From Corynebacterium sp. HMSC29G08 (GTDB taxonomy: Bacteria; Actinomycetota; Actinomycetes; Mycobacteriales; Mycobacteriaceae), in the NCBI RefSeq assembly GCF_001806875.1, contig NZ_KV786211.1, positions 1 through 64,000 of the forward strand: a stretch of 64,000 bases of DNA, in the 5' to 3' direction. Shown here one piece after another: positions 15,872 through 25,120 of the stretch. Position 1 is the stretch's first letter, and the number at the start of each line of letters is the position of its first letter. The notes beneath the pieces were generated by a model. It ran no database searches, had not been told where the DNA came from, and saw only the letters and a list, made by a program, of their open reading frames with translations. The position numbers were made by a program, and so were the translations under genes.

Positions 15872-16785
15872 GGACTGTGACACCGGTTGCTGTGGTTGGC
15901 CCGACTGCCTCGGGCAAGTCGGCGCTTGGCATTGCACTAGCTCACGAGCTTGGAGGTGAGGTGGTCAATATCGATTCAATGCAGCTGTATCGCGGCATGG
16001 ATATTGGCACGGCAAAGCTTCCGGTAGAAGAGCGCGAGGGTATTGCGCATCATCTGTTGGATATTTGGGATGTCACCCGCGTGGCGTCTGTTGCTGACTA
16101 CCAGGACCAAGCTGTGACCACGGTCGAGGACATCATGGCCCGTGGGCGAGTGCCTGTCTTGGTGGGCGGCTCGATGCTTTATGTTCAGTCGTTGATTGAT
16201 AACTGGTCGTTTCCTCCTACTGACCCGGCAGTGCGTGCTCGCTTTGAAGAGCGTTTGGCCGCAATCGGGGTGGACGCCTTGCACGCGGAGCTTGCCAAGG
16301 TTGATCCTGCCGCCGCGCAGATTATTGAGGATAAAGACCCGCGCCGCACTGTTCGCGCACTTGAGGTTATTGAGCTGACCGGCAAACCCTTTCAGGCATC
16401 CCAACCGCCGAAGGACGCCCCGCCGCGTTGGGGGACACGCATCCTAGGGCTTCGCACCACACCGGAATGGCTTAACCCGCGCATTGAGTTGCGCACGCAG
16501 CAGATGTTCGAGGCTGGTTTTGTCGATGAGGTCCGTGCCCTAGTCAGCCAGGGCCTGATTAGGGAATCCACTGCCGGCCGCGCTATTGGGTATGCACAGG
16601 TGCTGCAGTACTTGGAGGGGGAGCTTTCGCTTGATTGCGCCGTAGTGCAGACCATCACTGGCACCCGCCGCTACGTGCGGCGCCAACGGTCTTGGTTTAA
16701 CCGCGATCCGCGGATCGTGTGGTTGGATGCTGCATCACCGTCACTGGTTGCAGACGCGCTGACGGCGCTAGACTCGCAGCGCTAG
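15859..16785 (+). CDS. miaA: tRNA dimethylallyltransferase MiaA
   Basis: Transfers a dimethylallyl group to A37 of tRNAs reading UNN codons; the product is the substrate of MiaB. The 308-residue sequence shows the P-loop [13 protein letters not shown] near residue 14, then [17 protein letters not shown] and [12 protein letters not shown]. The conserved [11 protein letters not shown] is also present, and [14 protein letters not shown] lies near the end. The start is GTG 15859 (overlapping the upstream gene) or GTG 15877; both are plausible. The last five codons and the stop lie within a 14-bp tandem repeat that also supplies the promoter box of dapF. Confidence 0.95.
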   Translation: MDVVGTVTPVAVVGPTASGKSALGIALAHELGGEVVNIDSMQLYRGMDIGTAKLPVEEREGIAHHLLDIWDVTRVASVADYQDQAVTTVEDIMARGRVPVLVGGSMLYVQSLIDNWSFPPTDPAVRARFEERLAAIGVDALHAELAKVDPAAAQIIEDKDPRRTVRALEVIELTGKPFQASQPPKDAPPRWGTRILGLRTTPEWLNPRIELRTQQMFEAGFVDEVRALVSQGLIRESTAGRAIGYAQVLQYLEGELSLDCAVVQTITGTRRYVRRQRSWFNRDPRIVWLDAASPSLVADALTALDSQR

Positions 16786-16792
16786 ACTCGCA
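16765..16792 (+). repeat. 14-bp tandem duplication at miaA stop / dapF promoter
   Basis: GCGCTAGACTCGCA occurs twice in direct succession (16765-16778 and 16779-16792). The second copy contains the miaA stop codon TAG and the TAGACT -10 box lying 7 bases before the dapF GTG. Confidence 0.95.
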
Positions 16793-16795
16793 GGC

Positions 16796-17596
16796 GTGAA
16801 ATTTATTAAGGCCCACGCAACTGAGAATGACTTTGTGGTGATCGTTGACATTGACGCTCAGCTGGACATCACCCCCGAACAGGTCGCGTTTTTGTGCCAC
16901 CGACGCGCCGGTATTGGTGGCGACGGCCTGCTGCGCGTCGTGCGCAACGATGGCCGTTGGTTTATGGATTACCGCAACGCTGATGGCTCTATTGCAGAGA
17001 TGTGCGGCAATGGCATCCGTGCATTCGCCCACGTTCTTGTGGCCGAGGGGCTAGAAGAGGCTTCCGAGTTTGAGGTGGACACCCGTGCTGGCGTGAAGAC
17101 GATCAAGGTGTTGTCGGCCGATGCTGAGCATGCCGTAGTGGCCGTGGGCATGGGGGAGGTCGAAGTTACCGGTGTGTCTACGGCACGGATGGGTTCCTTC
17201 GAGTTCGCCGGTATCGGCGTGGATGTGGGCAACCCGCATCTGGCGTGTGTGATCCCAGGTTTGAGTGCCAATGAGTTGGCTGCGCTCGACTTTGTGCAGC
17301 CGGAGTTTGATCCGGAGTTCTTCCCCGAGGGTGTCAACGTTGAGGTTTTAACAGAGCTTGCGGATGGCGCAGTCCACATGCGTGTGTGGGAGCGCGGCGT
17401 AGGGGAGACACGCTCTTGCGGAACCGGCACCGTTGCAGCAGCGCAGGCTGCGCTCGCAGACGCCGGAATTGAAAACGGTAGCGTCACCGTCAACGTACCT
17501 GGTGGTGTGATTGAGGTGGCCTTGGAAAATGGCGTTGCCACCATGACGGGCCCATCTACGATTGTCGCCCGCGGCGAGCTAGTCGCCGAACTGTAG
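16796..17596 (+). CDS. dapF: Diaminopimelate epimerase
   Basis: Interconverts LL- and meso-diaminopimelate in lysine and peptidoglycan synthesis, without cofactor. The 266-residue protein carries the two catalytic cysteines, in [10 protein letters not shown] (Cys70) and RSCGTGT (near residue 208), which form the thiol pair typical of the family. The GTG start at 16796 is fixed by the M-K-F-I-K-A-H opening and by a TAGACT -10 box 7 bases upstream, so the mRNA is probably leaderless. The same miaA-dapF order is found in C. glutamicum. Confidence 0.96.
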   Translation: MKFIKAHATENDFVVIVDIDAQLDITPEQVAFLCHRRAGIGGDGLLRVVRNDGRWFMDYRNADGSIAEMCGNGIRAFAHVLVAEGLEEASEFEVDTRAGVKTIKVLSADAEHAVVAVGMGEVEVTGVSTARMGSFEFAGIGVDVGNPHLACVIPGLSANELAALDFVQPEFDPEFFPEGVNVEVLTELADGAVHMRVWERGVGETRSCGTGTVAAAQAALADAGIENGSVTVNVPGGVIEVALENGVATMTGPSTIVARGELVAEL

Positions 17597-17608
17597 TCTC
17601 ACGCCGCG

Positions 17609-18124
17609 TTAGCTCGGACCGATTTCCCGGGCTGCGCGGCGTGCGTCGTCCCAGGCGATCTCAAGCTCGGCGGCGCGTTGATCCGCAATGGTCAACAGGC
17701 GCTCGAGCTGCGCGCGGTCGACGGTGGGGTCTTCCAGGTAGGCGTCGATACGCGAAAGGAACCGGCGCGCAGAAGACGCGCGCAATAAGAATTCGTTGAT
17801 TTCGGATACCGAATTGTCCGGGTTCGCCAGTGCGGGGAAGTGGAGCGTGCGGTCTGCAACATCGGCGGCAGAAGCCCCGTTGAGCAGCTGGTTGTACGCA
17901 TCCAGGATCTCGCAAATATCATCGCGCGCATACCCCAAGCTCGCGCGCATCGCCTCAACCTCCGGATGTGGCTGGTACCTCCGTCCGATCAAACCGACAA
18001 TGGCTACAAGCAAGGCGGAAAGAACTAGCCCGGGTAGCCGCAAGAGCACCACAAGCATCACCACAGCCACCAGCACCAACGTGCCGATGATGGCGATGGA
18101 GAAATCCCTGTCCGGCTTACTCAT
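17609..18124 (-). CDS. Conserved membrane-anchored protein, unknown
   Basis: A 171-residue protein with two N-terminal transmembrane segments (residues about 9-27 and 29-46), then a soluble helical domain rich in Asp, Glu, Arg and Ala (SLGYARDDICEILDAYNQLL, FLSRIDAYLEDPTVDRAQLE). No family motif is recognised. It ends 12 bases from convergent dapF and starts 15 bases after the next minus-strand gene, so it probably shares that operon. This position next to dapF and hflX is common in corynebacteria. Confidence 0.65.
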   Translation of the reverse strand: MSKPDRDFSIAIIGTLVLVAVVMLVVLLRLPGLVLSALLVAIVGLIGRRYQPHPEVEAMRASLGYARDDICEILDAYNQLLNGASAADVADRTLHFPALANPDNSVSEINEFLLRASSARRFLSRIDAYLEDPTVDRAQLERLLTIADQRAAELEIAWDDARRAAREIGPS

Positions 18125-18139
18125 CTACCGCGTCCCCTG

Positions 18140-18886
18140 CTAGTGGCCTCCACAGCCGCAGGAACCACCACACCCACCGCAGTCCCCGCCCTGCGGGGTC
18201 GGGATAGAGCCAACCATCACCGCAGTGCCGGCAATCACGCTGTTGCGCTCCGGAAGCTCACCGTCAGGCAGGCACACATCAAACGGGAACGCCGCGTCCA
18301 CGGACACATGGATGAAGCGCTGGCCAGTCAGCTGAGAGGTGCGGTACTCCGCACTCAACACACGCGCGGTGAACTCCGCACGAGCATCCGGAGACATCGG
18401 TGCGCCACTGGCCACGGCCTCCGCACCAGGGGAGACAACCTCGCCAACAACCTTGCCCGGGTTGGCCTCAAAGTATGCGTCCATGGATGCGTGGCGGGTG
18501 TGCTCAAGCATCAGCGCGGTCAGGGAGGTCTCCTGCCAGGTCAACGGCGCCTCGTCCACAAGCAGAGGCTCCTGAGCCAAATTAATAGTCACCTGGGCCA
18601 TGGAATTTCCATGGGGGTCGACGATGTCAGCCAGCGCCACAACATCATCAAGCGGGGTGATATGCGTATACGTACGGGTCACACCATCAAAACCAGCGAA
18701 AGTAGCAAAAGGCTCAACAGCCAGGATATTTAGCTGCGCGCCGGACGCATCCGAGTACTGGATGAGCTGGCCATCTCGGACCTCACCTGTCACCGCAAGG
18801 GACCCAGAGGCGATAGCTGCCTCGACTGCATCCTGCCAGCGGGGGAAACTCAGACCGATTGCGGCCAGATCCGTCGTTGTATTCAT
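18140..18886 (-). CDS. Conserved corynebacterial protein with Cys/Gly-rich C-terminus
   Basis: A 248-residue cytoplasmic protein from ATG 18886; TAGGCT lies 8 bases upstream, favouring a leaderless start over the GTG at 18892. The body has no recognised domain (QWDAVEAAI-like opening, then mixed alpha/beta). The last residues form a striking CGGCGGSCGCGGH tail with four Cys and a terminal His, plausibly a metal-binding or redox tag. It is divergent from hflX. The function is unknown. Confidence 0.65.
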   Translation of the reverse strand: MNTTTDLAAIGLSFPRWQDAVEAAIASGSLAVTGEVRDGQLIQYSDASGAQLNILAVEPFATFAGFDGVTRTYTHITPLDDVVALADIVDPHGNSMAQVTINLAQEPLLVDEAPLTWQETSLTALMLEHTRHASMDAYFEANPGKVVGEVVSPGAEAVASGAPMSPDARAEFTARVLSAEYRTSQLTGQRFIHVSVDAAFPFDVCLPDGELPERNSVIAGTAVMVGSIPTPQGGDCGGCGGSCGCGGH

Positions 18887-18959
18887 AGGCACTCAGCCTA
18901 CTCGCCGCAGCCTAAGGGAAGAAAGGCGGAGGCGTGTGTGTTGGTTAGGATGTATGACA

Positions 18960-20465
18960 ATGACTGAGTTTGACAATGGGTACGATGAGCAGGATGAGCA
19001 TGACGAGCTTTTAGCCCGTGCATTTCGCCACAACTCCCCGCAGACTGGTGTGGGCGCGGATGACCCCACTGTTGGTGCGCTGGACCTGGAGGATCGCAAT
19101 GCGCTGCGACGTCTCACGCGCGACACCAACATCCGTTCCGAAGACCATGAAGACATCTATGAGGTTGAATACCGCAAACTTCGCCTTGAACAGGTGATTC
19201 TGGTCGGCGCGTGGACTGAAGGTAATACCGCCGAGATGGAAGCCAGCATGATGGAGCTTGCGGCGCTGACAGATACCGCAGGTGCCGAGGTGCTCGACAT
19301 TCTCTATCAGAAGCGCGACAAGCCTGACCCAGGCACCTATATCGGCTCCGGCAAGGTCAAAGAACTTGCGCAAATCGTGCAGTCAACCGGCGCGGATACC
19401 GTCATCTTTGATGGTGAGCTCTCCCCGGGACAGATGGTGGCGCTGGAGGAAGCGCTCAAGGTCAAGGTGATTGACCGCACCATGCTCATCCTGGATATTT
19501 TCGCCCAACACGCCAAGAGCAAGGAAGGTAAAGCGCAGGTCAGCCTTGCGCAGATGGAATACCTTTACACCCGGACACGTGGTTGGGGTGGCAACCTTTC
19601 GCGTCAGGCAGGTGGTCGCGCCGGATCCAATGGTGGTGTAGGTCTGCGCGGTCCTGGTGAGACGCGTATTGAGGCGGATCGTCGCCGCCTGCGCACTGAG
19701 ATGGCGAAGCTGCGCCACCAGCTACGTGACATGGCCACGGCCCGTGAGGTCAAGCGTGCACAGCGTGCGCGCTCAACCACACCAAAGATTGCGATTGCGG
19801 GCTACACCAATGCTGGTAAGTCTTCGCTGATCAACGCAATGACTAACGCTGGCGTACTTGTTGAGGACGCGCTGTTTGCCACTCTCGACCCGTCCACACG
19901 CAAAGCCCAGCTTGCAGATGGCCGCACGGTGGTACTCACCGACACCGTCGGATTTGTCCGCCACCTGCCCACACAGCTGGTGGAGGCGTTCAAGTCCACA
20001 CTTGAAGAGGTCTCTGGGGCTGACCTTGTGTTGCACGTGGTGGACGGTTCCGACCCGTTCCCGCTGAAGCAGATCGAGGCGGTCAATGACGTGCTTTCGG
20101 AGATCACCCGCGAAAGTGGCGAGACCTTGCCGCCGGAACTGGTTGTGGTGAACAAGATCGACGAGGCGGACCCTGTTGTACTTGCAGAGCTACGCCACGC
20201 GTTCGACCATGCGGGGCGTGACGTGGTGTTTGTCTCCGCGCTTACCGGCGAGGGGATCGCGGAGCTGGAATCAAAAATCGAGATGTTCCTCAACACTCTC
20301 GACGAGCACGTGACCATGCTGGTGCCGTTTACCCGCGGCGATGTGGTCTCACTGCTGCATGAGCACGGCACGGTGCGTTCAGAGGAGTATCAGGAGCAAG
20401 GCACGCTTATCGACGTCCGGTTGCCCCGCGTCCTCGTCGAACAGCACCGCGAGTTCGTTATCTAG
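18960..20465 (+). CDS. hflX: Ribosome-associated GTPase HflX
   Basis: HflX splits stalled ribosomes into subunits under stress. The product is about 501 residues. After an acidic N-terminal extension ([20 protein letters not shown]) come the HflX N-terminal domain ([38 protein letters not shown]) and the G domain with G1 [10 protein letters not shown]2 region TLDPSTR, G3 DTVGF and G4 NKID. ATG 18960 is preferred to 18954: AGGA lies 9 bases upstream and TAGGAT 8 bases upstream. The open frame extends to 18600 but overlaps the divergent neighbour. Confidence 0.93.
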   Translation: MTEFDNGYDEQDEHDELLARAFRHNSPQTGVGADDPTVGALDLEDRNALRRLTRDTNIRSEDHEDIYEVEYRKLRLEQVILVGAWTEGNTAEMEASMMELAALTDTAGAEVLDILYQKRDKPDPGTYIGSGKVKELAQIVQSTGADTVIFDGELSPGQMVALEEALKVKVIDRTMLILDIFAQHAKSKEGKAQVSLAQMEYLYTRTRGWGGNLSRQAGGRAGSNGGVGLRGPGETRIEADRRRLRTEMAKLRHQLRDMATAREVKRAQRARSTTPKIAIAGYTNAGKSSLINAMTNAGVLVEDALFATLDPSTRKAQLADGRTVVLTDTVGFVRHLPTQLVEAFKSTLEEVSGADLVLHVVDGSDPFPLKQIEAVNDVLSEITRESGETLPPELVVVNKIDEADPVVLAELRHAFDHAGRDVVFVSALTGEGIAELESKIEMFLNTLDEHVTMLVPFTRGDVVSLLHEHGTVRSEEYQEQGTLIDVRLPRVLVEQHREFVI

Positions 20466-21190
20466 TTCTGCTTAAGCTTGCTCGCCGCCGCCTTATCCAG
20501 GATCACCGTGACGTTCGGGTGGTTTTGGATGGCGCTGGCAGGGGAGTCTTCGCTAACCGGGCCCTCTATGAGAGCTTTCACCGCGTCGGCTTTGTTTGCA
20601 CCGGTTGCGATCAAGATGAGGTTCTTGGCCTCCATGATGGTGCCGATGCCCTGGGTAAGCGCCTGACGCGGCACCTCATCTTCACTGTCGAAGAAGCGGG
20701 CGTTGTCAGCGATGGTCTGCTCGTGCAGGTTGATCACGCGGGTGCGCGAGTCATGCGCACTGCCCGGCTCGTTGAACGCGATGTGGCCGTTGGCGCCGAT
20801 GCCTAAGATCTGGATGTCTACGCCGCCTGCGTCGTTGATGGCCTGCTCGTAGTCGCGTGCGGCCGCTGCCGCGTCAGCTGCAGTGCCGTCTAGGGAACGC
20901 ACCTTCTCGTCTGGGATGTCCACATGGCCCGTCAGCTCGCGGCGGATGGTGGCGTAGTAGGACTCGTTGTGGCTTTTGGGCAGCCCCAAGTATTCGTCGA
21001 GAAGAAAAGCCTGGGAATGTGTGAAGCTTAAGCCCTCCTCGGCGTGGCGGCGGATCAGTTCCTGGTAGGTGGGGGGGGGGGTGGAGCCGGTGGCCAGGCC
21101 GAGGACACCGCCGTTGCGGACAAACGGCTCGATGATGTCGGCGGCGGCGCGGCCGACCTCCTCCGGGGTGCTGCGGATGATGATGTGCAT
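20462..21190 (-). CDS. nagB: Glucosamine-6-phosphate deaminase
   Basis: Converts glucosamine-6-phosphate to fructose-6-phosphate and ammonia, the last step of amino-sugar breakdown. From ATG 21190 the product is 242 residues, opening [14 protein letters not shown] as NagB proteins do. Conserved blocks: [14 protein letters not shown] (substrate loop), FLLDEYLGL with the catalytic Asp, and [17 protein letters not shown]. An 11-base C run (coding strand) encodes the Pro-Pro-Pro of the substrate loop, so slippage would silence the gene. It lies 22 bases after nagA in one operon. Confidence 0.93.
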   Translation of the reverse strand: MHIIIRSTPEEVGRAAADIIEPFVRNGGVLGLATGSTPPPTYQELIRRHAEEGLSFTHSQAFLLDEYLGLPKSHNESYYATIRRELTGHVDIPDEKVRSLDGTAADAAAAARDYEQAINDAGGVDIQILGIGANGHIAFNEPGSAHDSRTRVINLHEQTIADNARFFDSEDEVPRQALTQGIGTIMEAKNLILIATGANKADAVKALIEGPVSEDSPASAIQNHPNVTVILDKAAASKLKQN

Positions 21191-21212
21191 GTCTTGAGAA
21201 TACAACCTGAGA

Positions 21213-22400
21213 TTAGGCGATCCGGCTTCCGCCGCTGTAGACGACAACGGGGCGGAAATCAGCGTCGAGGCCGACAAGGTCGGCCCGGGCACCGGGTGCG
21301 ATATCACCCAGCGTCGTATCTCCCAATACCTCAGCGGCGGTAGTGGACGTAAAACGCACGGCCTGGGCAGCTTCGTGGCGGCTGATGAAGCGGGCGAACT
21401 GCTCCGCGATCGTGGAGGTGCCGCCCGCAATCGCGCCGTTGGCAATGCGCGCGACGCGGTCAGTGACCGTGACATCCAACTGGCCGAGACGGTAGCAGCC
21501 GTCGCACATGCCAGCGGCCTCCATCGCGTCGCTGACAGCGAAAGCGCCGGTGCCATAGACGCTATCGACCACAGCGTCGTCTAAATGCACGCCGTCTGCG
21601 ATCAGCTCCACGTAGGCATTCCCGTGTCGCGCGGCTGCCAGAAACGCACCGACTGGGCCCGGCTTACGGTGGTGCAGCGGCGGCATAGCGTTAAACAGGT
21701 GCGTCGCCGTCACCGTCACACCGAGTGCGTTTGCCTTTGCAATCACGCCCGCCGTTGTAGCGTAGTTCGCGTCCGTGTGGCCCAGGCTAGCGATGATGTC
21801 GTGGCGCTTGCACAGCTCTAAAAGTCCATCGACGTTTTCTGTCTCGGGCGCGAAGGTAATGGCGCGGACCGTGCCGCCGGAAGCGTCTATGACCGCTTCA
21901 AACATGTCCGGGTTCCCTGAAACGATGCGCGAAGGGTCCTGCGCACCCGGCTTGGCGGGAGAGACGAACGGGCCTTCCAAGTGGATGCCCCGGATCACAC
22001 CATCCGCTACGAGGGTGGCCAGGCGCTCAACTTGCGTGCACAGCTCCTCACGATTAGCGGAAACGGTGCTTGCTAGCAGTGTCGTGGTGCCCTGGCTGCG
22101 GTGGTACTGTGCGGCCTTGCGGCACTCCTTAACGCTACCGCTGGGGAACGCGCCGAGGGCACCGCCGTGGTTGTGCAAATCAATGAAACCGGGCACCCAT
22201 GTCAGGGTGTCATGTAAGGCGGTACCTGCTGGTGTACCACCTGCGCCGTCGGCTGCGACGGTCTCGATGCGCTCGCCGAAGGTGATCTCGCCGTAGCCGA
22301 GGTCTCCTCGCGGGGTCAGGATTCGGCCTTGGACGCGTTGTACGCCGACTGCCATACTGCCCGCAGTATCGGGCGCAGTATCGGGCGCATTCTCGGTCAC
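21213..22400 (-). CDS. nagA: N-acetylglucosamine-6-phosphate deacetylase
   Basis: Removes acetate from GlcNAc-6-phosphate to give GlcN-6-phosphate for NagB. The 395-residue amidohydrolase starts at GTG 22400, with GGAGGA upstream; the longer open frame has no support. Metal and substrate residues are visible in [34 protein letters not shown] and THLFNAM, with the catalytic Asp in [10 protein letters not shown] 12-bp in-frame tandem repeat near the start encodes APDT twice. The gene is divergent from nanK and shares its regulatory region. Confidence 0.93.
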   Translation of the reverse strand: MTENAPDTAPDTAGSMAVGVQRVQGRILTPRGDLGYGEITFGERIETVAADGAGGTPAGTALHDTLTWVPGFIDLHNHGGALGAFPSGSVKECRKAAQYHRSQGTTTLLASTVSANREELCTQVERLATLVADGVIRGIHLEGPFVSPAKPGAQDPSRIVSGNPDMFEAVIDASGGTVRAITFAPETENVDGLLELCKRHDIIASLGHTDANYATTAGVIAKANALGVTVTATHLFNAMPPLHHRKPGPVGAFLAAARHGNAYVELIADGVHLDDAVVDSVYGTGAFAVSDAMEAAGMCDGCYRLGQLDVTVTDRVARIANGAIAGGTSTIAEQFARFISRHEAAQAVRFTSTTAAEVLGDTTLGDIAPGARADLVGLDADFRPVVVYSGGSRIA

Positions 22401-22494
22401 AATGGTCCTCCGTTCGCTCGGGTTGTTCAAGGTCGCCCTGCACGGGCTCTTGAGATAGCACGGTACCGTACTTTTCACCCAAATTGCGCCGTTC

Positions 22495-22508
22495 GTATGA
22501 TGTACGAT
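22495..22508. promoter_or_regulatory. Candidate NanR operator and nanK promoter
   Basis: GTATGATGTACGAT contains the 9-base GTATGATGT that also occurs, on the opposite strand, in the palindrome upstream of siaE/nanR. It overlaps a TACGAT -10 box placed 7 bases before the nanK ATG, so a bound GntR repressor would block transcription of nanK and probably of divergent nagA. Assignment to NanR is inference. Confidence 0.5.
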
Positions 22509-22515
22509 CACCGGT

Positions 22516-23493
22516 ATGAGCGCGGCGACTTTGGCACTAGACATTGGCGGCACCAAGATCGCATTCGGCTTGGTCGCCGACACGGCTTCGGATACATGTC
22601 CGGGAACAGTCGTCGGCGAGGGCCGAGTCCCAACGCTCGCGCACAGCGGCCGGATCGGCACACAGATCGCGCTCGCAGTTCAAGCTGCCCAAGAGGAAGC
22701 CGCCGCCGCGGGATTAGAGATCGTGCGGGTGGGCGCAGGCGCGCCCGGAATTATGCGCCCGGATGACGGCGTGGTGGTGCATGCAGGCCTGACGATCCCC
22801 GGCTGGACAGGCACGAACGTCACCGCCTTGATCAACGCTGTGCCTGGGTTGCAGCGCACCCCGGTTGCCGTGCACAACGACGTGCGCGTGTGGGCCTGGG
22901 GCGAAGACCACTTCGGGGCGGGTAAAGATATCCACGGCCGGGTGCTCTATCTTTCCTTGGGCACAGGTTTGGGTGGTGCGATGGTCGACTGCGGCGAACT
23001 GCTCGGAGGCCCTACTGGCTCGGCTGGCGAGTTTTCAGAACTTCTGGTGGAAGATTGCCGCGGCCTGGCAGACCGCGCCGAAAACGTCGTGTCTGGTCCT
23101 GCACTCGCCGCCTACTACCGGGCGTTGGCGGCGGGGGAGCACACAGAACGCATCGTGTGGGCTGCGGAATCCGACGGCCAGGTCACGCTCCGTGAAGTGA
23201 TGGAGCGCTACCACGCAGGCGAGGCGTTGGCACACAAAGTGATTGATGGCAACCTTGCCGGGTTCGGTCGTGCTGTCGGGGGCCTGGTTAGTGCCCTTGA
23301 CCTTTCTGCCGTTGTGCTGGGTGGGGGAGTCTGCGGCATCGGGGAACCCATCATCGCGCCGTTTATCCGAGCGCTGCGTGACGCCGCACTTACGCCGAAC
23401 CGGAGCATCCCGGTGCGCACCAGCACGCTCAGCGGCAACGCCCCATTAGTTGCTGCGGCAGCCTACGCTCGTGCCCAGTTCCCCGCCACTTAA
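22516..23493 (+). CDS. nanK: ROK-family sugar kinase, probable N-acetylmannosamine kinase
   Basis: Phosphorylates ManNAc to ManNAc-6-phosphate in sialic acid breakdown. The 325-residue protein has the ROK phosphate loop LALDIGGTKIAFGLV, the catalytic Asp in HNDVRVWAWGE, and the second phosphate motif LSLGTGLGGAM. The ROK zinc-binding cysteine cluster is not seen, so it belongs to the zinc-free type. The start is ATG 22516, without a Shine-Dalgarno but with TACGAT 7 bases upstream (leaderless). nanE follows after 23 bases. The substrate is inferred from nanE and nanA in the same locus; a generic glucokinase is less likely. Confidence 0.85.
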   Translation: MSAATLALDIGGTKIAFGLVADTASDTCPGTVVGEGRVPTLAHSGRIGTQIALAVQAAQEEAAAAGLEIVRVGAGAPGIMRPDDGVVVHAGLTIPGWTGTNVTALINAVPGLQRTPVAVHNDVRVWAWGEDHFGAGKDIHGRVLYLSLGTGLGGAMVDCGELLGGPTGSAGEFSELLVEDCRGLADRAENVVSGPALAAYYRALAAGEHTERIVWAAESDGQVTLREVMERYHAGEALAHKVIDGNLAGFGRAVGGLVSALDLSAVVLGGGVCGIGEPIIAPFIRALRDAALTPNRSIPVRTSTLSGNAPLVAAAAYARAQFPAT

Positions 23494-23516
23494 CTGCAAA
23501 CGCAAAGGAGCAAGCC

Positions 23517-24239
23517 ATGCCTTACACCTTCACCGCAACAACCGTCGAGGGGCGCGCCCGCGAGATCCACGACGCGATCCGCGGCAAGCTCATCGTTTCC
23601 GTGCAGGCGCCCGAGGGGCACGCGATGCGCGACACGCACACGCTCACCCACGTGGCCCGCGCGTGCGTAGATGGCGGCAGCCCGGCGATTCGCTGTGGCG
23701 GTTACGGCGGATTGGAGGACATTGGCTCCATCTCGAACGCCGTTGACGTGCCAGTGTTCGGCTTGACCAAGGAGGGTGCCACCGGCGTCTACATCACCCC
23801 CACGAAGGCGTCGGTAGCGGCGGTGGCGCAGGCAGGCGCGGCTGTTGTGTGCGCAGATGCCACCCTGCGCCCACGTCCGGACGGCTCCACGTTCGCCGAT
23901 TTGGTGCAGGTCGCGCATGACGCAGGCGTGGTCATCATGGCGGATTGCGCCACGCCGGAGGAGATGGAGGCCGCTTACGAGGCTGGCGCGGACATCATTT
24001 CCACCACGCTCGCCGGGTATACGGAGCACCGCGAGAAGACCGCAGGCCCGGATTTCGACTGCCTGCGCGAGGGCCGTGAGCGCTGCGGCGATGCGGCCTT
24101 CATTATCAGCGAGGGGCGCTTCTACACGCCTGCGGACGTGGCCCACGGGATGCTTGCCGGGGCCAATGCCGTCATCGCGGGCACCGCAATCACGGACCCC
24201 GGTTTCATTACGGCGCAGTTTGGCTCGCTGTTGCGTTAG
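23517..24239 (+). CDS. nanE: N-acetylmannosamine-6-phosphate 2-epimerase
   Basis: Converts ManNAc-6-phosphate to GlcNAc-6-phosphate, linking NanK to NagA. The 240-residue TIM-barrel protein has the family blocks KLIVSVQAPEGHAMRDTHT, AIRCGGYGGLEDI, VFGLTKE, IITPT-like YITPTKA, VCADATLRPRP and STTLAGYT. A good ribosome binding site (AAAGGAG) precedes ATG 23517. It is co-transcribed with nanK and ends 4 bases from the convergent nanR gene. Confidence 0.93.
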   Translation: MPYTFTATTVEGRAREIHDAIRGKLIVSVQAPEGHAMRDTHTLTHVARACVDGGSPAIRCGGYGGLEDIGSISNAVDVPVFGLTKEGATGVYITPTKASVAAVAQAGAAVVCADATLRPRPDGSTFADLVQVAHDAGVVIMADCATPEEMEAAYEAGADIISTTLAGYTEHREKTAGPDFDCLREGRERCGDAAFIISEGRFYTPADVAHGMLAGANAVIAGTAITDPGFITAQFGSLLR

Positions 24240-24243
24240 CTGA

Positions 24244-24933
24244 TCAGGCTTCGATGGTGCGGCGCAGCGGAGCATAATGCTTGTCGACGCTTGCGTGGTA
24301 GCCCTCCACGTCACCGTCGAGAAGCATCTGCGCAATCTCCCTATGCACCTGCACGGTGAGGTCTATATCCTCCGACACCGGCACCTTCAGCTGCGGCAAT
24401 GTGGCCATGTGGATTTCCCACAGCGCATCAGAAAGCTCGAGGAGTAGTGGGTTTGAGATTTCGGCGAGTAGCGTTTGGTGAAACTTCCGGTCGAATGCGG
24501 TAAATGAGCGGCCGGCGGCGTGCTCTGCCTCTATCTTCTCCACGATGGACATCAGTGGCTGCGGGTCGTTGCCCGACCAAATGCGCACCAGCTCATCGCC
24601 AAGCGAGTGGTCGATCGCGCTGCGTAAGTCGACCACGTTGCCCAGGGTTGCAAGGGAACGATCCGCGTCAAGAAGAATGCGAAGTGTCATGCCCTGAATC
24701 AGCGGCGCCATACTCATATTGGATACATACGTGCCGTGCCCGTGCCGCACCTCGACGATGTCGAGGGAGCTGAGCGTCTGCATCGCCTCGCGCACTGACG
24801 TGCGTGAGAGGCCGAGCTCGGTGCACAGCGCAGCCTCGCTGGGCAGCGAGTCGCCTGGCGCTAGCCGGTGTTGCCGGATGTAATCCAAGACGCCTTGCTG
24901 AGCCAATTTGGCTGCGGTGCCGCGCTTTGCCAC
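24244..24933 (-). CDS. nanR: GntR/FadR-type regulator of the sialic acid locus
   Basis: The 229-residue product has an N-terminal winged helix (LPSEAALCTELGLSRTSVRE, residues about 30-50) and an all-helical FCD-type effector domain (DLRSAIDHSLGDELVRIW, AFDRKFHQTLLAEISNPLL). GTG 24933 is chosen because AAGGAG lies 5 bases upstream, whereas GTG 24939 overlaps that site. The effector is presumably sialic acid or ManNAc-6-phosphate. It is divergent from siaE, with a perfect inverted repeat between the two genes, and convergent with nanE. This position matches NanR of C. glutamicum. Confidence 0.85.
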   Translation of the reverse strand: MAKRGTAAKLAQQGVLDYIRQHRLAPGDSLPSEAALCTELGLSRTSVREAMQTLSSLDIVEVRHGHGTYVSNMSMAPLIQGMTLRILLDADRSLATLGNVVDLRSAIDHSLGDELVRIWSGNDPQPLMSIVEKIEAEHAAGRSFTAFDRKFHQTLLAEISNPLLLELSDALWEIHMATLPQLKVPVSEDIDLTVQVHREIAQMLLDGDVEGYHASVDKHYAPLRRTIEA

Positions 24934-25020
24934 GGTCACTCCTTTTCCCGAGCTGTTTCCATATGAATGTTGGCAATCTTACGGGGTGCGTAAAAAATTT
25001 ATTTGAAAAACGGTGACAGT

Positions 25021-25034
25021 GTATGACATCATAC
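25021..25034. promoter_or_regulatory. Candidate NanR operator between nanR and siaE
   Basis: GTATGACATCATAC is an inverted repeat (arms GTATGA and TCATAC, 2-bp centre). It is set 18 bases downstream of a TTGAAA -35-like hexamer and thus overlaps the probable siaE -10 region. Its complement shares GTATGATGT with the nagA/nanK region. FadR-type regulators bind such short palindromes. Confidence 0.55.
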
Positions 25035-25120
25035 CTCTAAACTTAAGAGTGATCACACACCCACAGAAATGTGACGTGTGACAGCCCCTCAGTTCACCAA
25101 CTACAAAAGAGAGGTTCCGC

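Noticed and set aside
23490-24335. 281-codon minus-strand frame opposite nanE
   Set aside because: Complete overlap with nanE, which has all family motifs and a good ribosome binding site.
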